A program made the translations under genes and the position numbers. A model generated the notes under the pieces. The model was not told the origin of the DNA. It saw only the letters and a list, made by a program, of their open reading frames with translations, and searched no databases. Positions 15,601 to 26,749 of a DNA stretch of 64,000 bases are shown piece by piece. Numbering within the stretch: the first letter of the stretch is position 1; each line of letters starts with the position of its first letter. The stretch comes from Manduca sexta (taxonomy: Eukaryota > Arthropoda > Insecta > Lepidoptera > Sphingidae): contig NC_051123.1 in assembly GCF_014839805.1 (NCBI RefSeq), positions 11,204,727 to 11,268,726 on the forward strand, given 5' to 3'.

Positions 15601-18600
15601 ACCAGCCAAGCTCTGGTAAAACGTCGGCGTCTCTAAATCCTGTGCCACGTTGACTTCAGACAGCAGCCACTTGGACAACACCGTCGCATCCTTATGTATC
15701 AGCAGCCAGGACCTGAACTGGTCGAAGGTGACCTTCTCCCCCGACCCGAAGAGGCCCAACAGGGTCTCAGATGTCCGATGGGCCCCCGTGACTGGGAGCG
15801 AGGAGTTCTCCAGGTGCATGATCCGGACGAAGTCTTTCTTGTATACATATGTACCGTTGTCGCCATTGTTGTTGACGTAGAGCGTCCACAGGAACCTGGG
15901 GGAGAATGAATGAGGTTATTTATTGTTAGTAAAGTTTGGTAAACATTAAGGCCTTAGTGCAGACATTATTTGCCAGAAGATGGAGATAAATACACTCGCT
16001 ATCGACAATCTTTATGGTCTCCTTACAGATTATTTAAAGGGTGCCACGAGGTACAGAACAGCCGGTCATAAAGATTAGCGTGAACTGGACGATTTAAAAT
16101 ACATTTGCTAGTCAGCGAGTACCTAGGCTTAATTTATTACCATTTCCTATCACAACTTGTTAATAAGGAAAATTCGTGCAAATGTAAATAACAATATTTT
16201 ATCCTATGTATTCTGATAGTTTTGAATATCCTGCGATAAAAGGATATCATACAAGGTTTATTAGCGCTTCACGCATAAACATCTAAATAGACTTGAAAGG
16301 CGCTAAGATAGACAAAAAAACTATATCATCATTCATCACATAGCATCCTTAAAACTAAAGTGACCTAACACGAAATGTATATATTTTCTGATTTAAAAAA
16401 AATGACATTCCAAAGTATGCTCTATACCCTATGGGCCTATGACGATAAAAAGACAATTATAGAATGGATACAGAGTCCGCCACGTTCGCCCAATACACTG
16501 TCTAATGCCTTCTATATTGTTTTCATTTTTTTCCCCATAAATCGTGTTTTTTGATTTAGGTCAGTTAGTATCCTTTGTCCTAAGGGTGCGAGTCGTAGTC
16601 TACATATTTTATTCGGAAAAAGTGCACATCATCATGGAACTTGCATTTTGAACATCACTTTCATTTAGCAGAATCGTAAGCAAAAGGTTTTAAGCATAAA
16701 TTCTAACGCAATCTATACTAAGGTACTGATGAAGACGGGATCGATGTCTGGGGCTCAGGTACGTTGACCTACGAGTACGTATCAACGATTATTTTCGGGA
16801 TATTTTAATAGAATAGTCATCTGGCTCCCACGAGTAGGTATCTAATTTGTTTCTAGTATTTTTTGCTGGATCCAGGCCGTTTATGACATATCCGAATGGA
16901 AATCTTTAGTGGAGGTCTATATTCAGCAACGAACTTTAATTGGTTGATTATAATGATGTTTTTTTTTTTTCAGAATAACCAAAAATTGCAACTATAAAGT
17001 ATTTACTTGCGCGTTAGTTGCATTTGAAGCGCGTATAGTGCCGTATGCATAAGCTTTAAGGATGAAAATGGCTAAAGGTTATAATATACTTCGATTAATT
17101 AGTACAAAAACCATGTCAATGTGCAGAAATCCACATTAGTATCAATTGTGATGGATAAGATAGAAAGCGTCTGCTTCAACTGTATACGTACCTATTGCTA
17201 GTAAATAGCAATTAAAAATAACTGAGTCAAAGATATAATAAGGAATTTTTTTGTATAATATGTTTTCCTCGTGCCGATAAAGTTCACAGTAGTGTAGTTT
17301 TTATTTTATAACTGGATCATTCATTAAAGACACGATGTCGTCCGCGGTTCCACTCACGTAAAATAAACATATGTCGGAATAACCTCCTCCTTTTTTTGAA
17401 ATCGGTTAATATGTCAATACGACGCATGGTGTATCTTTATGCCAAATCCATTCAGCAATTTCACAATGGCGGCATCAGTCGAACAATCTTTCACTTGATC
17501 AAAGCTCCAGTGGCGTTGGGTGTAATTTTCCGAAAAACACTTAAACATATAAGTAAGTACTAATATGCATGAATGCGTTATGCCAATCGTTTTATTGATT
17601 ATAATTAGATTTCACATACTTAAATTAAGGAGGAACCGGCAGGAATCCGGTTATATGAACCCATGACCACTGTAAAGCTCTTCAACGATAAGTTCAAAAA
17701 GCTTGTTAATCATATCGATGAGAGAGTAATTTATCTGTAATTCGCATTGAGCAGCTACAGCCGTTCGTTGAACAAACATCTTCACGACCTTCGCATTCAT
17801 AATATTACCAAGATCATCAAGGCAAGGATTAACATTGCGACCGGCGAAATATGGATTTCTTGGAACTAACCAACAGGTTATAGGCGTTACACTCGGCCTT
17901 TAGTTTTGTGCTTATGATTACGCGCTTAAAACTTAAACAATATATGATTGCATGGACGCCGCTAAGATTCGATTTAGGGAGGTGTATCTGTTCCTACGCA
18001 CTATACTACATCATACCATTAAATATTTTCTTTAAAATTCCAATTGCGCAGGTTTTTGAAAATGCTATAAACTAAAAATACGATACGATCGATAGTTTTC
18101 ATTTTTGCAGATTTATTCAGTGACTTATATTTTTTGTGGTTTATTTATGGGCATGTACGATTGGTAAAGTTATGAGATAAATCCTCACAATAAGGATATC
18201 AGCCACATAACTGCAAAAACCAGGAAACCTACCTCTACGGGTTTTGTATGTGTAAATTGTAACGTTCTAATAATATATAATACCTACGAGGATATTCTGT
18301 ACTTATTTGCTCTTGAATATTAACATGGGTAGTGGCTACTCAAATTTTACCTAACTTTCAAGATCTGCGCTGACATATTGGATTAATTCACATATATTTA
18401 GGGTCTCGGTGTTCAGTGTTGTAAGAGAGAAAGACTCCTTTAGGCTTGAAGGCAAGATACTAGACTAAGGGCCCGTTTCACTAATTGTGAGAAATGCTCT
18501 TCGTCACAGAAATGGATAAGCCGATCAAAGTGCAAAAGTTGCACTGATCTATGCTTCCAATAATTGGTAATAAAAGGAGTACTATCTGCTTAGTGCTTAC

Positions 18601-21600
18601 TATCAAATAGAATTTACATGAAACTTGTGATGGAATTATGATCTTGGAGTCTGACTGACTACCAGCTCTCCGTAATAGAATGCAGAATATAATTATATTC
18701 ATAACATAAACCTACTAGCGAGCATAGATCACGATATTAAATTATATTCTCTGCCCTTAAAACCCAACTTAGTAGGCTGTCAGATAAACAAAGCCAAAGA
18801 CAACTATGAAATTGACGCTATGTGTTAGGGCGCAGTGTGCGTCCTCATAGCATTATTTATGAATATATAACTATATTTGGGCCTCCTGAAATATACCATA
18901 CCATCCGCTACAGCGCTCATCACATCGGATCTTATAAGCTTCCTGTCCAAGCTCGACAGGGCCCGGTCCTCAGAGCCAATCCTTATTCCGAACAAATAGC
19001 GTTTGCCCTAAGCGTATTTCCAAATCGAGACTTGGGCATTTTACAATCGTCATATTCGCAAGTTATTTTACGTCACAGACGATAAAATTAGCGTCATGTA
19101 GATTAACTCGTGCGCCGATACATTATCTGGTTACTATGAACGCGGCGTCGCGGCGGCGCGGCGGTTGCAACCGATGGAGGAAAACGAAGGAGTCACTTTA
19201 TGATGCTTGCGGACCAGTCAGAGATGTCTGTCATAATTTTTAACTAATAATTCAAAACTGGCACATATAAAAAACTATCAGATCGGAATAGGAAGTGGCA
19301 GTTGTAAGCCTCGTGGTTTCTTCGCAACATGTTATGAGCGAGGTGTAGCGCTCCGGTGTATACTCGTTGGTCAAATGATAGCGTAGTCCAGAGACTATGA
19401 AATGTACTCGTATGGTTCTGATTTCAATTCTCAGGTAGGGAACACTACCAAAGTTTTACTAACAATTTTAGCCCTGGATGGATTCCACTGCTTAAAAACT
19501 ACGCCAAAACACAACGCTTGGCTGAGAATTATTCTTTTTCCTTTTAAAATCCTAATTATTATAAACCCATTGAAACACTCATATTAAAGGATAAAAGTTA
19601 AAAAATCTATATGTAAAACATGAACGTCATCAGCACAGCCAGAAACAGGTAAATTGTTTCGAAATGACAAATGGGGGAAGTACCGAGCGTCCAAGAGGAA
19701 GAAACAATTAAGATAAGCGTCTCAAGGACTTGAAAGTAGTTGAGAGCCCGCTACTGGTACGTGAGCCGGCACTCATTACTGATGTAATAAAAACTTTGAT
19801 AAAATGTTTGAAATATTATTAAGTACTTGCTTCTTGCACACGATTTCGTAAAAGTAAAAGTAAAATAGTTACCTACTCAAAGATAATATTATTTACGATC
19901 CTAATTCTATAATCAAAGTCACTTTCAGAATCAGATAGCTAAGCCCAGTGATTACCTCTTTACAAACTTTCAAGTGTTCACTAGATTATCTTTTACAATC
20001 TAGATCCAAACTATCTAATTGCGTCAATATATCTTTACGCACAGCATTCGCGATGGTTTTAAACACTAGGGATTAATGATGATAATCCCTGCCCACCTCC
20101 GTTACGTAAGGAAACTATGTGCAAATTTTCAAGCTATTATACCGGTTTAGACTGTGCGTTGTTTGTCAGACACTTTATGAACTTTAACATGTAGAAATAT
20201 AATATACATTTGTATAACTTTTCGTTTCAAAGACTGCTTTACACGTTGTGAATGCAATATCATTACCATACGTGGCCAATGACTTGTACTATAGGACAGG
20301 TATAAAAAACAAATACAGCTGATGCCTTTTTAACGAAGGCAAAATGTCAGCAGGTGTCCTGGTGTGCATACCGCACTGAACATTTATTTTTGTAACAAAG
20401 CGAGTAAGGTTGCTTAGTGATAAGACCCCTAAGCCACAAGCTGGAATGCATGAAGCGTTTAATAAAGTTAGATGAAGCGCGGTATATGTTAGGAAATTGT
20501 TAAGTTGGTAATCCAGAGTCTCACTTCTTCCCTAGAGCATACGGGCATGTGGTGTATGCATAATTATAACTTGTAAGTTTGGGAGCCGAGCTGTATAAAC
20601 AAGACAATATTGAATACCGCATTATCCGCTATTAAAGGCATATTTGTTTACAGCATGAACCCGCCGGGTCTTTCGAAGCTATACAGTGCCTAACAGAAAA
20701 TCAACGTTGTGTGGACAGCATATGGTAGTGTTTCGTAGGGTGAGTAAGATGTTTTTTGGTGGCCCCAAGACCCTGTCTCTCAATTCTTATGCGCTCGGTC
20801 TTTATACAGAAGGCATGTCTATGCACGGAGGACATTTGCCGCGGCTCTAGGCACACAGTTCAGTGTGTATACCTCATGGTTGTAACTACACATTGAGGCC
20901 TATGCGGGCTCGCGAACATTGCCTGACTTTCTTCTCTCCGCCTATCCTAAGAGGGTTCCTTTCCTTCCCCCAGATATCCCTTCTCATCTTTCCTCCAGGC
21001 TCTTGCAATCGCCAAGCCAGGGGATTTCAATATCCCATTCGCAGATTTCCCCCGGTGTAGATGGTTCGATAATTGATACACAAAAATACACCCTCTCTCT
21101 TCTCTGACGCTTCATTTCATTCAAGGCCGACATTTATGATTCGTCTAGTGTCGTAGGAATTAAGGCAATGAAAAGACATAATTAACAGTAATACATATTA
21201 TTAAACAAAATCCCCAAAAGCTGTCTATCTGTATGTGATCGATTTTCTCAAAATCTACTGAACAGATTTTTATACGGTTTTTCACTAAAAGATAGTGCAG
21301 TTCTTGAAGAAGGTTTAGGTTAATAGTACATTACGGTTTTATGTAAATTGACTGGAATATAACGATTACTGTAGAAGAGGTCACGTGGTTGTAAAAAATT
21401 TCATGGGTCGGGATTTACGAGGAAAAATCTTTGAGACACACTAGTTTCCACGCGGTAGAAGCCGTGGGGACAGCTAGTTAACAATAAAACACTATCCGAC
21501 AGTGTCGCTTTACAGATACACTATAATGCAGCTATTTAGCTCGTACGCTGCTCCAAAGCAATCGCACAATCAACTAATCAAATTGTTTATAACAATGCAT

Positions 21601-24142
21601 ACATTTGAATTCAATTAAGTAAATTGGGTTATTTGGTTTTAACAGTGCTCCTTAGCATCGTATTGGGTCAACGTGTTGGTGTTCGTGTGATAATAATTGT
21701 CCGTTTATGTAGTACACATTTAATTCGTATATTCATGTTCATGTATGTAGGTCGAACTTGCTCGTAATGCAAATATTTTTCTTGTATTATGACACAAGCA
21801 AGACGCTTGTCTGATAGTAAGCGTTTTGTTTGATGGATAGTAACGCTAGTCATTTTATTTTTTTATTATAACCCAAACAAGCCGCTCGCCTGATGGTAAG
21901 TGTAGAGATTAAACAACACCAAACTTCGTATTATACAACACTGCATGATACTGCAGTGTACTTGTCATCCCGACACATTGGATATTAAGTTCCATTTTGT
22001 TCAGTAATTAGCAGCTACTATAGGTTTTTCTATTATATATAATATTAAAGACAACTGTTGAATTATCACTCATTTTACACATAACAAAGTGACACATTTA
22101 TTTACCAGTGGGACAGCTGGCAGAGAGAGCCATTTGTACAGTAAATATATCTACAGCAAAGCGTTACTAATTTCTCAGCACTTATGATAATCAAACTTTA
22201 ACTGATATTGTCAGCTCGATATACCATTAAACACAAAATGTACTACATAGTTCTTATCAACAAAACATCAGCAAGCTACGCTATTTAAAAAACAACATAA
22301 GTTCTATTTGTAACAACAATTGTTAATTAAATCAATATCAATTCAAAACCCAGTATCTTTTGTTTTGTTAACAAGCCGTTGTGCACAATTGAAACTAAAA
22401 TACTTTATGTGAATCAAGGGCTAATGTATGAATGTGATAAATTTAGTCCAAATCCATAAATCAGTATTTGTATTTAACATACAGAGATTTCAACATTCAT
22501 AATATTAGTGGGAATATTTTAGATTATTCAAATGATTTGATATCTATATCTAAATTTCCTAGTATCATATAACTTAAACATATCAAAGTATGAGGTAAAA
22601 AACAAAGAGGCAATTTGTGATGTGTGGTGATGATAAGTCATTTGCTCATCATTACAAAGCCCTATATTAAGTTACAAATAGACTGCAAAAAAAAAATTAA
22701 ATTGAAATAAAACTATTTTCTGGATATTTCAATGTCTAAAATTCATGTAAACATAAGAAATTGTTACGACATTTCAAAATTTTCATGATGATCAAAATTA
22801 GAAAAAACAATAACTCATGATACCCCCTTTATTTCCTTTTAAGATTTTAGGTAATGGTTCATTCAAAAAGACAATCATATTGTGTTATGTCTAATTCAAT
22901 TTACACATTAAGTATAACACGAAACTTTGTAATAGTGAGCCACCAAATTATGTTTGAGAAATATGATGACTTGTCGTAAGTACTTTTAATATGCCTACAT
23001 GATTAATTAACATTTTTATAACAAATGGCAACAAGTTCCACAACTGGGACAATAATTTGTGTGTTTTGTAAATAATTGTGAGGACTCTAGGTTTTGAAAA
23101 TAGAAAACAGATTTGTAGTTGATACCCATTGTATGGTAGTCATATTTCAATATGGTGCATTGACATAACTATGAGTATGTGTGTGAGTGTATATAATTTC
23201 ATTTATATTGTTGATGAACAAATGAGAGTTCATGATGATATATTGATTTAAATATTTGTAATATATTGCTAATTTTATTGAAATATATAATCCATACATT
23301 AAAATATATTATTACAAGGGAACTTATAAAAATGTAAACAAACAATTAATTCTCACAATAAGTATTTGACAAGCTACTTGAGTAATAAATAGCTTTTAAT
23401 CAAAATCCTATTTTTATTCACTTTGTTCTACATCCTACATGTGTCTTGAGATTGAAACTGAACATAAATAAAACATACAAATAACAAATAAGTTTGTTTA
23501 CATTTCATGCTACATTAAAATAAGACATTAAATTGATTCTTAATTAAATCTTGGACATTAATATATTGCAATTTTGGCAACAGTTAATCATTTGGCAGAT
23601 TTAAATCATAAAATTTATATTGTACTAGTTGACCCGATAGACATTGTCCTGACTTAACTGTGTATGCACGCGCGCTTTCTGTCGATCGCTGACAGTTATG
23701 TACAATTAATATTGTCGTTAAATTTTCTAATTTTCTGAGCAATTTTTTAGATTTTTTTTCATAAGAACCTTCTCCTGACAGCAACAAACACAACAACAAA
23801 AAATATTGAAATTGCATGATGGTGTGACCAAGGGAAATAGAGATTCATTTTTATATATATACATACATACATAACATCACGCATTTATCCCCGAAGGGGT
23901 ATGCAGAGGCGCAACTAGGGCACCCACTTTTCGCCAAGTATGTTCCGTCCCATGATGTGATAGGGGGCGAGCCTATCACCATATCGGGCACAAATTCCAG
24001 ACTCCGGGCTGATACTGAGCAGAAAAACCCAAATATCACTTTGCCCGACCCAGGATTAGAACCCAGGACCTCAGAGCGCTATTGTACTGGACATGCAATA
24101 CAACTACGCCACCAAGGCAGTCAGGCAGCCAGAGGCAGGCAG

Positions 24143-24173
<31 letters not shown>

Positions 24174-25718
24174 TAATAATTTTATTTTATCTTTGCAATA
24201 TTGAATTTTATATAAAAATTGCATCATTTACACACAAAAAATATTCCACCAGCAGTGTGGTTTGTTTTTTTTATAAAAATGTATGCACGCAAACAAGATG
24301 TCATTTGTTCATGATAAACACAAGATCAAATATTGGTACTGATTTAGTCAGATATTGTTATTCTGTACATTTGTTATTTAAGTAATATATTTTCCATATC
24401 ACAGTGAAGGACTTTATGAGCTAAGTATATGGATGCAATATTTGAATCTGACTAAGCCTTAAACTTAAAACTTGTGTCTTTATACAATTTGAAAGGGTAA
24501 ATAAATTTATTTACCTCTTTGATATATTTTAATTTCATGATTAGTTAATTTTTTTAATGCGGGTCATTTATTTGTTACTTTTGGGAATTACTTTTTCCAA
24601 ATATTTAGGGTGTCATGAGAGTACTCAAAGGCTGGGCTAAGCTACGCCAAACTTATCAAAATATGATGAGTACTTTTGTTGCAGATTCTAATAAACTAAC
24701 ATTTAATAAATTGGGTAATTTGAATAATTTGGTGTGTATATTTAACAAATTGGAATTAATGCCAACCTTTTGTGACATAAAATATAGTTTTGCAAAACTG
24801 ATTTTTCTTTAATCATTTTAGTTAGTTCATAACTCAAATAATAATTATTAGTTGTTTATTTTATTTGTATAATTTATATTTTCATAATTAATAATTTGTA
24901 ATTTAATGTAATATTCTTATAATATTTAAATTCATTATGCATTTCAATACAGTAGTATTTTCTATACCTTATGTCAGCTAATTTACATATTATAGAATAA
25001 ATAACATTTCTATTGCGGCTAAATATTCCTATTAATCATCAAATAATGTTATGCAAAAACCCACTGATTAGTCGCAAAAATATACTGATAAATACTTTTT
25101 TGCGAGGACATTGTACAATGATATAAAATAGAAACATTTGTAATGAGTTCATACTTTACTGTTGTTTATAACTGTTAAACTTTAGTTGAACCTCGTATTG
25201 TAATAAGCAATAAACAAATATATTTTAAACACAAAATACCAACCACTCGCAAATCGCAAATTCCACAAGTGAACGCAAACGAGTCGGCGCCTATCAGATA
25301 ACACATGATGTAATTGTTTACAACCAAATATTGAGTGAATGATAAAGACTCACTTGATTTTCTCCTCGATGTTGCCCTTGGTGAGCACCACCAGCCCGCA
25401 GAGCAGGTCCTTGAACGTAATTCCTCGCTTGGTCCCGCCGCATGCCTGGTACAGCCACTCGGCGACGTCGTAAGGCACTCCATCGCACAACACTTCGTGC
25501 ACGAACGCCTCTAGGCTCAACGACGAACCGTTCGGCCCGGCGCATCTCTTGAACGCTTCTCGAATACGTCTCAACTCACTGTCGGACACTGCAAATAAAA
25601 TCAACACTCGTATTCAAACATTCCTACAACGCACATACAAACTTTACGCACTTCCCGTACCTCGTTTCACTGCATCTTCATATGATATAAAACTAGGTTT
25701 CGAGTCTTTCGCACCCAT
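450..25718 (-). CDS. USP32: USP32 ubiquitin-specific protease, N-terminal part (six exons)
   Basis: EF-hand-bearing deubiquitinase that removes ubiquitin from substrate proteins; the vertebrate protein is membrane-associated (Golgi/endosome). Coding exons on the minus strand: 25661-25718, 25354-25588, 15580-15895, 9978-10206, 914-1200 and 450-633. Every junction is GT-AG with matching phase, giving about 436 residues. The protein opens with MGAKDSKPSF, as I recall for human USP32, which suggests N-myristoylation at Gly2. Two canonical EF-hand loops are visible (DENRDGHVDFKE at residues 250-261, DLDSDGVLNKKE at 286-297), plus a degenerate one. The end of exon 6 (CHIVLGLRP) matches the stretch before the DUSP domain. 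DUSP, ubiquitin-like and catalytic USP domains must lie left of the window, so the gene is partial only because of the window edge. Uncertain point: exon 5 may end at 998 instead of 914 (both keep phase). Confidence 0.93.
914..1200 (-). CDS. USP32: USP32 coding exon 5 (EF-hand)
   Basis: Acceptor TTTCCAG. It encodes FCFKIFDLDSDGVLNKKEL, a complete EF-hand loop, then an insect-type linker with a Glu/Asp-rich run and VILVNLREKL. I place the end at 914 (donor AAAGAG/GTTTGT), because the frame stays open for another 28 codons that look coding. A donor at 997 (CTT/GTGACT) would also keep phase 0 and would shorten the linker by 28 residues. Transcript data would decide between them. Confidence 0.85.
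4441..4577 (+). mobile_element. SINE family B, fragment lacking the tRNA head
   Basis: The block GGAATTTGTGCCC.ATATGG, GGGTG.C.TGGTTGC.CCTCTGC and GGGGATAAAGGCGTGATGT is shared in order with the body of the copies at 23860-24120 and 37093-37324, which lie on the other strand. The tRNA-like head is missing here, so the copy is 5'-truncated or eroded. Confidence 0.7.
4800..5060 (-). repeat. Dispersed repeat family D, copy 1
   Basis: The reverse complement matches the segment at 8100-8345 (landmarks CCCGGAACGCGA.AC, ACACAGG.T.ATCCCGG) and, over its second half, the segment at 11770-11970 (GGTTTTAACAACTT, GGTGGTCG, GAATATAAAATATAT). I have seen similar segments in lepidopteran introns but cannot name the class. 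Confidence 0.55.
5137..5494 (-). mobile_element. tRNA-derived SINE, family A, with target-site duplication
   Basis: The body at 5149-5480 is flanked by identical 12-bp repeats (acgtataaaaat at 5137-5148 and 5483-5494), which are the target-site duplication. Read on the minus strand it starts GCGG.GATAGCCTAGTTGGG (A-box-like) and has GGTTCAAATCCCCA (B-box-like), then the conserved tail GTATATAATACAGGGCTGATATT ending in an (ATT)n run. Related copies lie at 7046, 13476 and 50551. Confidence 0.9.
5828..5968 (+). repeat. Dispersed repeat family C, copy 1
   Basis: Shares GTGACCATGAAGGCTG, GTCGGGAGAAAA and TTTAATTTTAATGTCTAAC with copies at 58812-58933 (same strand) and 63150-63278 (opposite strand). 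No coding capacity; class unknown. Confidence 0.7.
5985..6080 (-). repeat. Dispersed repeat family E, copy 1
   Basis: The reverse complement matches 49915-50010 over about 90 bases, including ACCAATCAG.ACAA, TTTTGACACGCTTA.AAATGA and TGATTGGT. Two copies in opposite orientation 44 kb apart indicate a short mobile or MITE-like family. Confidence 0.6.
7035..7378 (-). mobile_element. tRNA-derived SINE, family A, with target-site duplication
   Basis: Same family and orientation as the copy at 5149. Perfect 11-bp duplications (acgtcgtgtga) lie at 7035-7045 and 7368-7378. The (ATT)n tail is very short. Sequence is close to the 5149 copy, so both insertions look fairly young. Confidence 0.9.
8100..8345 (+). 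repeat. Dispersed repeat family D, copy 2
   Basis: Matches the reverse complement of 4800-5060 (CCAGTCGACA, GGTTGATCCCGGAACGCGA). Non-coding. Confidence 0.55.
9978..10206 (-). CDS. USP32: USP32 coding exon 4 (EF-hand)
   Basis: Acceptor GGCAG, donor GTGAGT. It encodes DIIELEKCFWSLR.., a proline-rich stretch (PLLSPPLPPAA) and the canonical EF-hand loop DENRDGHVDFKE, with acidic or amide ligands at positions 1, 3, 5, 9 and 12 and Gly at 6. The following CGLSA.CRGP segment is typical of USP32. GC-rich against AT-rich introns. Confidence 0.93.
11770..11970 (+). repeat. Dispersed repeat family D, copy 3
   Basis: Shares CCAGTCGACACAATTAT, GGTTTTAACAACTT, ACCGTGGTCG and GAATATAAAATATAT in order with the other two copies. 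Confidence 0.5.
12800..13000 (+). mobile_element. RTE-like LINE 3' remnant
   Basis: The segment AGAAGGAGATGAGACAGATGAC.. runs into GAGGCTTATGTTCAGTAGTAGAC and a GATAAnGATGATAAT-type tail. This resembles the 3' end of RTE-clade non-LTR elements (end of the reverse transcriptase frame plus a short tail). It is degraded; the 5' limit is approximate. Confidence 0.5.
13476..13787 (-). mobile_element. tRNA-derived SINE, family A, diverged copy
   Basis: Matches the 5149 and 7046 copies throughout (TTGTATTATATACT..CCCACTG, CTACTACTGAGAGGGATTAGG, CCTCACGATGTTTTCC, GGCAGTCCGTTCCACA). It has many substitutions and small gaps and no clear target-site duplication, so it is an older insertion. Confidence 0.85.
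15580..15895 (-). CDS. USP32: USP32 coding exon 3
   Basis: Acceptor CCCCCAG, donor GTGAGT, 316 bp. It encodes FLWTLYVNNNGDNGTYV.. (a degenerate EF-hand loop), then GSGEKVTFDQFRSWLL, and ends with the family hallmark TPTFYQSLAGVTHLEE. Phase 2 on entry and 0 on exit, both matching the neighbours 9.5 kb and 5.4 kb away. Confidence 0.93.
21225..21480 (+). repeat. Dispersed repeat (CTACTGAACAGATTT type)
   Basis: Starts TCTATCTGTATGTGATCGATTTTCTCAAAA, continues CTACTGAACAGATTTTTATACGG and TTCTTGAAGAAGGTTTAGG, and ends GCGGTAGAAGCCGTGGGGACAGCTAGTT. This order is familiar to me from many lepidopteran introns; I cannot assign its class. Confidence 0.6.
23860..24120 (-). mobile_element. tRNA-derived SINE, family B
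   Basis: Read on the minus strand it begins CTGCCTTGGTGGCGTAGTTG (A-box-like) and contains GGGTTCTAATCCTGGG (B-box-like). A body follows with CCCGATATGGTGATAGGCTCGCC, then GGGGATAAATGCGTGATG and a (TATG)n tail. A second full copy is at 37093-37324. The neighbouring TA repeat makes the insertion flanks unclear. Confidence 0.85.
24146..24171. repeat. TA microsatellite
   Basis: A pure (TA)n run directly beside the head of the family-B SINE. Confidence 0.9.
25354..25588 (-). CDS. USP32: USP32 coding exon 2
   Basis: Codes for VSDSELRRIREAF.. through the GVP..VAE..GGTKRGI.F segment and ends in EEKI with phase 2. The acceptor is TTTGCAG and the donor GTGAGT. It corresponds to the first EF-hand-like helical region of USP32. 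GC content is clearly higher than in the flanking introns. Confidence 0.93.
25661..25718 (-). CDS. USP32: USP32 coding exon 1 (start codon)
   Basis: The ATG at 25716-25718 opens 19 codons plus one base. The peptide MGAKDSKPSF..YEDAVKR carries a Gly2 and a Lys/Ser-rich N-terminus typical of N-myristoylated proteins (inference). The donor is GTACGG at 25660, followed by a 72-bp intron, the only short intron in this part of the gene. The start is chosen because family members begin at this point and the next exon continues in phase. Confidence 0.92.
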
Positions 25719-26749
25719 ATTCACACGTACGTGACGATCATAACATTTTTAACACCGCAATAAACACAAAGAAACAAAAATTATTACAGCTGACAGCTCA
25801 CGTCGTATGATCTGTAGCCATATTGAATATTTTTTCCACTATTTCCACTTCCCTTCCAATAAGAACGACGTTCGTTATATTTTAACGTCAGATACGTTTC
25901 CAATTTGCAATGCCACTTCGGAAATAACTAACAAATCAGCAATGTATAGAAAGATTACAAAAAATCCTTTTAGGTGTATGTGACATAATTTCGGATACTC
26001 ATAAAAAAAATTACAACAGTAAAGTACTTCAAAATAAAACTGAAAATATATGAAAGTATTCTTGTTGATTAGTTTCACAACTATCTTTTTCAAATTAGGT
26101 TACAAAAGGTTTTCCTTTTTGATATAATAATAATTAGTATTTCGATTATTGATGATGGCGTATCGTGGTGTGGTGTACTAAAATATTTTTCATTATATGT
26201 ATTTCCACATAAATTGAATTTGAGTTGTTAAGAATAGGTGACGAATAAGATATACATAATTGAAGTATGTAAGTTATATAAATATAATTATAGTATATTT
26301 GTTATAAATAAAAAATTCGCAAAATCTTTGGGAATTTTTTGTGTTACTATTTCACTTTGGCGAGGAAAAGTGACATGAAAACAAAAATGACATGAATGTC
26401 AAGCTTATGATCACCGTATCAAATTGTAAAGACAGATCGTTTTACATTGTATCTCGTTTTCTCTTGTACGATAACCATAATATTCTATTTCATCGTTAAT
26501 TAATAAATCAATGTAAACGTATCTTTAAATTCATCCGAATAGTGATTGATAGACTGAAATCTATAGTGAAAATAATATTTGCGTATTGTTTGCAACCATT
26601 ATTAACAAATAATTATAAAAAAATTAAGGAAGTGCATATCTAGAAATTTGATGAAATTTAAGTAGTAAAACTAATGACATAGCAGTTGAAACTGCGACAT
26701 ACATTTGGTTTGGTTCTTATTTTGACTGAATAAATTGTAATATTTGTAA
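25719..26749. promoter_or_regulatory. Divergent intergenic region USP32-BRAP (candidate bidirectional promoter)
   Basis: About 1.03 kb separates the ATG codons of two genes transcribed away from each other. No TATA box placement could be fixed and the 5' UTRs are unknown. By inference it must contain at least one promoter per gene, possibly shared. AT-rich with no repeat recognised. Confidence 0.55.

Larger units (their letters stand above)
15896..25353 (-). other. USP32 intron 2 (9.5 kb)
   Basis: No exon or RNA gene was supported. Recognisable parts: a repeat tail with TTTTTTTGAAATCGGTTAAT near 17380; a GC-rich spot near 19140-19170; an unusual C/T-rich stretch at about 20900-21060; a dispersed repeat at about 21225-21480; a short CAAGCCGCTCGCCTGATGGTAAG repeat piece near 21870; and a family-B SINE (23860-24120) beside a TA microsatellite. 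22.0-23.6 kb is extremely AT-rich and featureless. Confidence 0.65.
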